Below, piece by piece: positions 53,854 to 61,641 of a stretch of 64,000 bases of DNA. The notes under the pieces were generated by a model. It did no database searches and had not been told where the DNA came from. It saw only the letters and a list, made by a program, of their open reading frames with translations. A program made the translations under genes and the position numbers. Every line of letters begins with the position of its first letter. Within the stretch, counting starts at the first letter, position 1. The stretch comes from Nautilus pompilius (lineage: Eukaryota > Mollusca > Cephalopoda > Nautilida > Nautilidae), in assembly GCA_018389105.1 (NCBI GenBank), contig JACATO010002204.1, positions 434,001 to 498,000 on the forward strand. The letters are read 5' to 3'.

Positions 53854-55788
53854 TCAATGCTTTATAATGATATGTAATGAGATTCAAAATTGCTAGGTTT
53901 AGGAGCCTGTGTCTCAGACTATACCTGACCAGGTTACATAACTCAGTGAGTAACAGCTGGGGGAGGGACACATAAGACTGTCTCTCAAAAGACTGATAAT
54001 GATAACTGTAATGCTTTTCTTAATTTTCTCTTCAAACATGAAAAATTCTAAGTGAATTAATTGCAGAATATGGAAAATAAAAATACCTGCAAATAAATAT
54101 AAATGTAAACAGTTGCTTTCAAAATAAATTACTAATTTCCATTTGGATCAATTACTAATAGCCATGTATGCGTGATTGCTAGGTATCAGTGTATCATAAA
54201 TAACAGCCCATAATTTTGTATCCAATAATTTACAAAATTATGGGTTGGTCACTGGTCAGTTCCATGCCACCATAATTTTCTACAACCTTGTAATTCAACA
54301 AGGCAACCAGGAAGTTGTTACTGGCATTTGATAATATGAAAAGGTCATGGTTGTGGTTACTGATTGGTGATAGGTTAATTTGGATAATGCTTGTCTGGCT
54401 GCTGTTGTACAAACCAGAGAAATCCATTGACCTAGAATTTAATCTGTGGGCCTCAAATATCCCAGATCTTTAATGTTATAAGCTGGAGACAGACTCCTCT
54501 GATATATATTATGCTGTGTATGAACCACAATATATTACTTTGACAGATCATGGGGTGCTGTAGAAATCTGCTTTAGCAATTAAACCAGTAGAGGCCTAGA
54601 CTAAGGAAGGCAAATTTTAAGGCTAAAAACACTGACATACCCATAAAATGTCTCTCATGAAAAATAATTCATCATGAAATGTCTAGATTCTGTTTCTTTC
54701 TCTCTCTCTCTCTCTCTCTCTCACACATACAATCTCAAACATCCTTTTTTCCCCCAATTTGAAAGGGTTTACTCATACACTAATATGAAAAATAAATGAG
54801 TTAAGGATAGGAAAGTTGGTAATCTGCCTATTTCATTTATATCAAAAATGAGAGTTCAAAGAAAAATTGAGATAGGTATTAGTTGAAAGAAAAAATTAGA
54901 AAGAAATTACATACAAACACAAAAATCTTTATATTTGCTTTGTTCGTGCACTGAACTACAGATGAGTCACAAGAAAAAAATTTTAAAAAAAATATAGAGG
55001 TTTGTGTTTGCCTGTCCACACACACACATTTTAACTCTATTGATCCTAGTAAAAACCAAACTTGGAGTAAATAGTTCTGTTGGTTTTAATCTTTTAAGCC
55101 ATTGACAGCAAAAGATTGCATTTTCATTCATGTGACCAGCTATCTGTTTTTTTTTTCCACATTTTTCACCTTCCCTCATATTTTACCTGCACAAAAACAA
55201 AGCATCCAAGTTTACACTTGGACATATTTGTCTGATGTTGCATAATTCTATTATTTTCTTTACTTCTAGGACCCGTAAATTGTTTAATTTGAATTGGCTT
55301 TACATTAGTTTTAATGTTAATACTTTAAAATTATTTCTGTTGCAGTTTTTAGTTTTATTCCTTTCTTTTGTTTTGTTTTTTTTGCCATTTCTATAATATA
55401 TCTTTTGAGTAAGAATTTTCTGATTTTAGCAGATTCTTGGCTCCCTTGTACTGGTACCATCAAACACACACACAAAACACATCACAACTAAATAATAATG
55501 TCCTAGAATACAATTGGATATGGCTTGTAATGCAACTTTTTAAAAGATGTAACACAAAATCATCATCATAATTAATGATTGTAATAGTAATAATAATAGT
55601 AAAAATTTTCAACTAGGAAAACAAAATGCATCATTCAATACATGTCAGCTAAGCAAATAGAAATTCTGTCAATGGATACTTCAAGTGTCCAACCACTTCC
55701 TCATTAATTTAAAGGATTCCTTATCTATTCCCATGTGCTTACATTGACTATTTCTCATGGATTCAAATTTTGTGTCCCATCATTTTCA
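53851..55788. other. Noncoding stretch, no gene seen
   Basis: Apart from the CT microsatellite nothing is recognisable. The segment at 54170-54620 is less AT-rich and lacks any coding motif. Confidence 0.5.
54699..54722 (+). repeat. (CT)n microsatellite
   Basis: About twelve CT units followed by a short CA stretch. Confidence 0.95.
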
Positions 55789-55966
55789 GAGTGTGCTGGC
55801 CCAGACTCCTGTCCAGAAGTTCATTTTGACCAGCAGAAAGCTCTTGGAGTTTCCCAACATAATGAAGATCCACCCTGGCAGCCCTGATCAAGACAAATTT
55901 CTAGTTTCATTTCACCTTACTCAAAGCACAGCAAGAAAAAGAAAAGATAAGGGGGATTCATCTTAA
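55789..55966 (+). CDS. Doubtful terminal exon, product unknown
   Basis: The sequence before 55789 (GTGTCCCATCATTTTCAG) is a good splice acceptor. An open frame of about 59 codons follows (starting around SVLAQTPVQKFILTSRK and ending RKRKDKGDSS). A TAA stop lies at 55964-55966, and an AATAAA polyadenylation signal 15 bp later at 55981-55986. The piece is markedly less AT-rich than its flanks. I do not recognise the peptide: it has no motif apart from a basic tail. It could be the last exon of a host gene or noncoding RNA, a retroposed fragment, or chance. No matching upstream exon was found in the window. Confidence 0.2.
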
Positions 55967-55986
55967 TCATGAGGATGCTGAATAAA

Positions 55987-56639
55987 CCAACCTAAGACTC
56001 CATTTCCACAAGACTTCATAGTACAATATTTTATAGCCAAATTTGACACCTAATGGTCCATATATACATATGTATGCTTGTGTATGCTTGTGTGTGTGTG
56101 GAGAAGTTCTTTTTTGTTTATAGATTTTTGCATCCTCCTAGAACCTGATGAGAATAAGATTGTGAAGTATGCACTGTTAATCATCATGAAATTGTTGTGA
56201 TTTCACGCTGAAAAGCAAACCAAATGTGACTAGTGAAGAAAACCAATACTACTAGTACATACCTAGATCAACATTTATTTATTCATGCTCACAGCTGACA
56301 TAAGTGAAAGCAACACAAAAAAACAAAAAAGTGATTAATTATTATTTTCCAAAAAATGTTGAATAAAAAAACAATAATCTCCTCGAGCCAGACAGGTCAA
56401 TGGTCATTTTTATTTTTTTTTTTACTTTTGCTTAGTTTAAAGGGTCATCTCTCAGTACTATATTTATTAATATATTAAACTTCATATGAATTTATCTGAT
56501 CTTCAGAAATGACAATAATATCACATAACCAATACTAAGAGATTGTGTGTTTGATATAGAATTATTACCACTTTCATTATTATGAAAGATTATCTAAGCA
56601 TGCTTCATATATCATTATCATTAGTATCTTGCTAACAGG
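55987..56639. other. Noncoding stretch, nothing recognised
   Basis: AT-rich, with a short GT run near 56085-56099. Confidence 0.5.
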
Positions 56640-56905
56640 TAGGTCTAGGACACAGCCCCATATCAGGAAGATGAATAGCTAAGGTAGTTTTTCATTGCCT
56701 TCCTTAATAAATGAAGATGTGTGACTAAAGTCTCTGTTAGAAATCATGTGGGATGAAACCAAGGATCTTTAAGGAAACTCACATGGACACTCGGTGAGAA
56801 GAAACTGCACCAGCAAAGGTAGTCAAATCAAGCCGGTCTCCATGGAGATTCAAACACAGGGCCCTCAACCTGGCAGTCAGTCCACTAGTCTACCACACTT
56901 TTTGT
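56640..56905 (-). mobile_element. tRNA-derived SINE candidate
   Basis: The minus strand from about 56902 begins like a tRNA gene. TGGTAGACTAGTGGA (56895-56881) resembles an A box. About 24 bp further, GTGTTTGAATCTCC (56857-56844) resembles a B box, the spacing of an internal RNA polymerase III promoter. A tRNA-unrelated body follows to about 56640. The head does not fold as a clean cloverleaf by eye and cannot be assigned to one tRNA. I saw no clear poly-A tail or target duplication, so the far end is approximate. Confidence 0.5.
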
Positions 56906-58007
56906 TTTATTATTAATAGAGTAAAAAATAAAAGGAAGGAAGGAAGATACACAATGTGTGAACTTTATCCAAACATTAAATGTTTCAAACTCAAACATGT
57001 ATTTCAACTGAATATTGCACAACATGGGATCTAAATATTTACGCTTATCAGCAAAGAGCTTGCTTTGTCAGGTTAGGCAATCTGTCATAACTTTCCATAA
57101 TTTTGATAATCTATCTGTTATTAATCTAATTTTAATTTTCTTTCCCTCTCTTTTAAATATTTTGTCAGCAAGGTCCAGAAATCAAATAGATAACTATTTA
57201 ATAAATGAATCAAGTGGCAGGTCCGCACACTTCAATCTTACCTGTTTTTTTTTTTTAAATTTTGCCTGTTTTATCTCAGCTGACAATACTGATACACTAA
57301 AAAAATGTCAAGTTTGCCTACCATCACCCCCTTTTTTTAAAAAAAGGCAAAGTATACAAAATAAATGTTAAAATAATGACTAGTCCTCCGTGCCTCAGAT
57401 ACTACAGCATCCCACTTGAGAAATGACTTTCTGCATGCCTTTTTACTTTGTATCAGAATCTCTGCCACCTCACCTTATGCCAGGTTGACATTCGCCCCCT
57501 TTCCTATAATCCTAATCTGTCTACAATGCTCCAACATAGTATAGCACTTATAGGATCACTGTGAATGCTAGTTTAACTTTGTTAAATATCTGTATTTTTT
57601 ATCTCCCCCCTTCTCTTTTTTCTTGTGCTTTTATTAAAATGTTGCTCAGGCAGGTGAGTGAGCATCTCTGAGAAACTGCTCAGAAGACTGTGCTCTACTG
57701 TACATGGATAGGACAAACGCTAACGAGGATGGGAATGTAGAACTACAAATAATATGGCCATTACAGAGAAAATACAAAAACAATATGTTCAAAGCCATTA
57801 TATTTATTTAACTTGTTAATCTTTTGAAAAAATTAACATGGAAATGAACATGGACTTTAGTGGGTGGAACCATAAATAATACAAGTTGTAGATAAAGGTG
57901 TCTGAGTTTGCTTTGACTTCAATTTAAGTGCAATAGGATTACCACAGTTTGTTTTTTTTGTTTTTTTTTTACAGGAGAAAGACTTGTCTCCCTTTCACCA
58001 CTGAGTA
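56906..58007. other. Noncoding stretch, no gene seen
   Basis: The open frame at 57015-57371 has chance composition (rich in L, N, S, F) and no motif. T-rich runs lie near 57246-57259 and 57951-57970. Confidence 0.5.
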
Positions 58008-58053
58008 GAAGGTCTGATCAAAAAGGTCCAGGGCTAAATTTATTTAGACTAAA

Positions 58054-58880
58054 CTAAAGCACAAAACAATTAATCAAATTTAGCTCCTTCAGAGTAGTCC
58101 CCTCCTGATTGAACACCGTGATTCCAATGCTCCTGCCACTTGTTGAAGCATCTCTGGTACTCTTTTTCCTGATGGTTTTCAGTTCCCATGCCACATTTTG
58201 GATGATGATTGGCACATCCTGAAATCTCTTTCCCTTTAGGTTGTGTTTCAGTCTGGGGAATAAAAAAAAGTCACTCGGTGCCAAATCTGGTGAATATGGT
58301 TGGTGAGGAACCAGTGGAATGTTGTGTGCAATCGTAAATTCTCATTTGGAGAATGCTGAATGTGACAGTGCATTGTTGTGAAACAATGTCCACACATCTG
58401 ACTGCTTTTCCAGGCCATTTCCATCAAAGTGCATCTCTTAGATGATTCAGGATGGCCAAATAAAACCACTGATTCACTGTCAGACCTTGTGGAACAAACC
58501 GATGGTGCACAACACCCTCAGTGTCAAAAAAAATCATCAACATCGTCTTCACATTTGAGTGAACCTGTATTGCTTTCTTTGGTCGAGGCGACAACGAGGT
58601 CCTCCACTGAGAAGACTGATACTTAGTCTTGGGGTCATAGCTGTAAATCCAAGTCTCATCACCTGTAATGATGCTGCATAGAAAGTTTTCATCTCTGGCT
58701 ACATGATCAGTGAGTTCTTGACATTGTGAGACAATGTTCCTTCTGTTCTGGAGTAAGAACTTGAGGGACAAACTTTGCTAAAACTCACTTCATTCTCAAA
58801 TCTTGAGTCAAAATTGTTTGGCATGTGATGTAGGAAATGCCAACTTCTTCAGTCACTTCACGAATCGTCATTCATCTGTC
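58054..58880 (-). pseudogene. Mariner transposase lacking its N-terminus
   Basis: Read on the minus strand from about 58880: a second helix-turn-helix with TIREVTEEVGISYITCQTIL, then KFVPQVLTPEQ. The catalytic core has IITGDETWIYSYDPKTK (first Asp), RPKKAIQVHSNVKTMLMIFF, GVVHHRFVPQGLTVNQ and YSPDLAPSDFFLFPRLKHNL (third Asp). The HDN block is degraded to a HHNA-like word in another frame (about 58370). The tail RDASTSGRSIGITVFNQEG leads to the 3' end. At least three frame breaks and the missing first domain make it inactive. Confidence 0.88.
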
Positions 58881-58903
58881 ATCATAAATTTGTTGGTACC
58901 AAA

Positions 58904-59110
58904 TGACTTTTCTATTCCCCAGACTGAAACGCACCCTAAAGGGAACAAGATTTCAGGATGTGCCAACCATCATCCAAAATGTGATGTGGGAACTGAGAAC
59001 CATTACGAAATCACAAAAGAAGAATACCAAAGATGCTTAAACAAGTGGCAGGAGCACTGGAATCACTGTGTTCAATCAGGAGGGACTACTCTGAAGGAGA
59101 TAAATTTGAT
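58904..59110 (+). pseudogene. Inverted second copy of the mariner transposase tail
   Basis: The plus strand encodes the same C-terminal stretch as the left arm: PRLKRTLKGTRFQDVPTIIQ and a degraded DASTSGRSTGITVFNQEG in shifted frames. It diverges from the left arm by scattered substitutions and a few small gaps, more than expected for a very recent palindrome. Confidence 0.85.
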
Positions 59111-59176
59111 TAACTATTTTGTGCTTCAGTTTTGTGTGAATAAATTTAACCCTGGACCTTTTTTGATCTGACCTCA

Positions 59177-59429
59177 TATTATAGAACAATAAACACTCTT
59201 CAAAAGATTGGTCAATTCACTTTGAGCTTATGACACAGTTCCAATCATTTTCTTTTTGAAAATGTAAACATTTCATTAAAACTACTCCCCACCAATATTA
59301 AGATTGACAATGGCTTTTATCTTTAGGCCAAATGCCAGTTGTTTTTAGGCACCAACTTAAACCTTTTCAGAATTTAGGTGTTATAATTTTTAAAAAATCA
59401 AAAAGCATTGCATGTACTACAACTGAATA
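59177..59429. other. Short noncoding spacer
   Basis: Nothing recognised between the mariner and the LINE tail fragment. Confidence 0.5.
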
Positions 59430-59800
59430 TTAAATATTTATGAGGAGACCTAATAGAGGTTTCAAAAATAATTAATGGTTTTGAACTCAAAGAGGATAAA
59501 TTTTCTTTGGCTATCTAATTAAAAATTAGCTACAATTCCAGGATAGTTAGACATCAAAACATTTATTCCAACGAAACATATCTAATTACTAAAAAAGGTA
59601 CTTAAATTTAATTTAAACATAACAACAAAAATACCAAAGAATTTTAAGATTGGTATGTAATAAAGGTCTTAACTCAACAATAGAAAGGACTTTAGTGGAA
59701 TTTTTCCTATTTCTCAGTCCCTCATAAATCTATACTCATACACCATGCAGTAAAATTCCTTGTTTTGTAAAAAAAACTTCTTTAAAAATACATTGTTTAA
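59430..59800 (+). mobile_element. CR1-like LINE tail fragment
   Basis: The frame EVSKIINGFELKEDKFSLAI (about 59456-59515), preceded by a degraded RRGDLI-like word, matches the end of CR1-type reverse transcriptase proteins, where the order is RRxRGDLIEVFKIINGF. A further weak NSRIVRHQ stretch fits the next block. It may be the same family as the LINE at 39540-40740, but the preserved parts do not overlap. It ends roughly where the next transposon begins (59890). Confidence 0.55.
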
Positions 59801-59889
59801 TACAAAAAAAAGTCAGAAAATCAGTTGAATCCCATGATGGATTTATTCCACTGATGCCATGCCACTTTTCTGAAACATTTTATCAATAA

Positions 59890-60032
59890 CACTGGTCAAC
59901 AAATTTTTATTTTTTTTCTTTGGCAGACCATCTAGGAGTGTTTTCTGGGGTTTTGAAGGTCGCTGATTACGAATATAACATTGGTTTTGTCTGATTGGCT
60001 CTAGTTTAGAAGATATTGATAGCCTCAAATAA
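59890..60032. repeat. Left imperfect terminal inverted repeat
   Basis: Pairs with 61510-61641 in inverted orientation. The outer 12 bases are identical, and matching is patchy but clear throughout. The minus strand of this arm opens a 61-residue frame that is only a by-product. Confidence 0.8.
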
Positions 60033-60142
60033 GCCTAAACTGCTAAAATTCTCCCTGAAATACTTCAATATAGAAGCAGTAAATAATAATTTTCTGATAT
60101 TATTGAATCATTATAACATACTATAGGACAAGGGAAGGCAGC

Positions 60143-61171
60143 TTGCTTCGTTTCTTTTCTAAAGAAGATGACCTGATCTTTTGTAATGACGTTTCTGCAC
60201 TTCTTAACTGCATGGGGATCTCGTCATATGACCCAGCAGATTGGCGTCTCTTTATAGATAGCTCGAAAGCAAGTCTAAAAGTTGTACTTTTGCATAATGG
60301 CAATAAGTTTGCTCCTGTACCACTTGGCCATTCTACCAAGATGAAAGAAGAGTATGATGGTATCCAATTTGTTCTTGAAAAGCTAAATTACAACACTCAT
60401 AAATGGCTGATTTGTGTGGACTTGAAAATGGTGAATTTTCTGCTTGGTCAGCAAAGTGGGTACACAAAGTATCCCTGCTTTCTTTGTTTGTGGGATAGCA
60501 GAGCAAGAATCCAGCACTGGAGAAGGGAGAACTGGCCAGAACGAGAAAGTCTCGAAGTCGGCACAGCCAACGTCATCAATGAGCCTTTGGTACCCAGGGA
60601 TAGAATCATCTTCCCTCCATTGCACATAAAACTAGGGCTCATGAAGCAGTTTGTTAAGGCGTTGAACAAAGATGGGGATTGCTTCAAGTACATATGCAGG
60701 CAATTTCCAGGTCTTTCCATCGAAAAAGCTAAAGGTGGCATCTTCGATGGACCTCAGATTCGAACGCTCATGAGGGATTCTGACTTCACTAATCATATGA
60801 ACATGGTTGAGTTAAATGCTTGGGTGTCCTTCACAGATGTAGTGACAAACTTTTTGGGAAATCACAAAGCTGACAATTACAAGCAATTGGTCCGTAAGAT
60901 GCTTACTGCATACGAAAAACTAGGGGCAAATGTGAGCATCAAAGTTCATTTCTTGTTTAGCCACCTCGACAGATTTCCTGGTAATCTTGGTGATTACAGT
61001 GAGGAGCAAGGAGAGAGATTCCATCAAGACATCAAAACAATGGAAGAGAGGTATCAAGGCAAATGGGATGAGCACATGATGGCAGACTACTGCTGGAACC
61101 TTTTGAGAGACTGCCCGAAAGTTGCTCACAAGCGAAAATCGTATAAACGTCAATTTCACTTTTGTGAATAA
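60143..61171 (+). CDS. Putative DDE-type transposase of an unnamed family, intact frame
   Basis: The frame is open from 60107 to the TAA at 61169-61171, with AATAAA overlapping the stop. The codon at 60143 is TTG; the first in-frame ATG is at 60212. The true protein therefore either begins upstream, joined at a possible splice acceptor (AG at 60125-60126), or is N-terminally truncated. Counting from 60143, WRLFIDSSKASLKVVLLHNG (34-53) and LICVDLKMVNFLLG (89-102) give candidate catalytic D39 and D93. YPCFLCLWDSR (110-120) has a CxxC. FPPLHIKLGLMKQFVKALNK (157-176) and SEEQGERFHQDIKTMEERYQ (286-305) follow, the latter offering E288 or E291. This arrangement suggests an RNase-H-fold DDE nuclease acting on the element's ends. 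From memory the family is widespread in invertebrate genomes as unnamed proteins. It is the best-preserved frame in the window, and its GC is higher than its surroundings. Confidence 0.8.
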   Translation: MLRFFSKEDDLIFCNDVSALLNCMGISSYDPADWRLFIDSSKASLKVVLLHNGNKFAPVPLGHSTKMKEEYDGIQFVLEKLNYNTHKWLICVDLKMVNFLLGQQSGYTKYPCFLCLWDSRARIQHWRRENWPERESLEVGTANVINEPLVPRDRIIFPPLHIKLGLMKQFVKALNKDGDCFKYICRQFPGLSIEKAKGGIFDGPQIRTLMRDSDFTNHMNMVELNAWVSFTDVVTNFLGNHKADNYKQLVRKMLTAYEKLGANVSIKVHFLFSHLDRFPGNLGDYSEEQGERFHQDIKTMEERYQGKWDEHMMADYCWNLLRDCPKVAHKRKSYKRQFHFCE

Positions 61172-61509
61172 AATATTGTTTTGTGTGTTCATTGTAACTA
61201 AGAATCTAGTGTATAATAATGCTTTGCATTAATTTATGATATATAACTGATTATGTAAATGTTTTTTTCCCTTGGAGAATTAAAATTCAGCAAATTTTTA
61301 GCAAATTTTTTGTATATTCTCGAAATATATGAAAAGTGTTCATTTATTAATAAATGAAATGATGTTATATCTAACTTAACTTGTTAGATTGAGATTTTAC
61401 ACTGTCTTTGTGGTTTTGGATTATCATAAAAATCAATATCTGACATTTTTGCACTATTTAGCCGTTTTTTGTACGTTTAGTTATGGTCGCGAATGGGTGA
61501 TTTCAGACG

Positions 61510-61641
61510 AACGACCCCCCTGTGATATCTCCAAAACTAGAGCCAACTTGAAAAAACAAATGTCAGATTCGGATTCAGCGCCCTTGAAAACCCCAGAAAC
61601 CAGTCTCACTTTTCCTGCCAAAAATATTGTGTTGACCAGTG
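61510..61641. repeat. Right imperfect terminal inverted repeat
   Basis: The inverse partner of 59890-60032. The plus strand of this arm contributes part of the 112-codon frame at 61389-61727, which I do not regard as a gene. Confidence 0.8.

Larger units (their letters stand above)
58008..59176. mobile_element. Mariner with two inverted 3' ends (palindromic composite)
   Basis: TA at 58006-58007 and at 59177-59178 flank a 1169-bp element. The left 265 bp (58008-58272) and the right 273 bp (58904-59176) are inverted copies of the same 3' end of one mariner family. Each ends in TGAGGTCTGATCAAAAAGG or a close variant. The middle carries the remaining minus-strand transposase down to its second helix-turn-helix. 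The 5' terminus and first 80 or so residues are absent, replaced by the second 3' end. Such structures can arise when gap repair after excision switches template. The outer TA pair suggests that the palindrome itself moved as one unit. Confidence 0.85.
59890..61641 (+). mobile_element. DNA transposon with CACTGGTCAACA ends, superfamily not recognised
   Basis: The left end starts CACTGGTCAACAAATTTTT and the right end is its inverse (GTTGACCAGTG). TAA lies on both sides (59887-59889 and 61642-61644), a possible 3-bp target duplication. The inverted repeats continue inward for about 140 bp with gaps. Shared blocks are CTTTGGCAG/CCTGCCAAAA, TTTCTGGGGTTTTGAAGG, CGCTGATT and TTGGCTCTAGTTT. Between them lies one long intact frame transcribed left to right. 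At 1752 bp the element has room for only 90 bp or so between the left repeat and the open frame, so it may be an internally shortened copy or have lost upstream exons. Confidence 0.8.

Noticed and set aside
57015-57371. 118-codon plus-strand frame
   Set aside because: Low-complexity composition, T-run inside, no motif.
58803-59171. 122-codon plus-strand frame
   Set aside because: Runs through the head of the minus-strand mariner copy and into the inverted tail; a product of the palindrome junction and not a gene.
59843-60028. 61-codon minus-strand frame
   Set aside because: Lies within the left inverted repeat and mirrors the right arm; a by-product of repeat sequence.
60448-61192. Minus-strand frames opposite the 342-codon frame
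   Set aside because: Antisense shadows of the conserved plus-strand protein.
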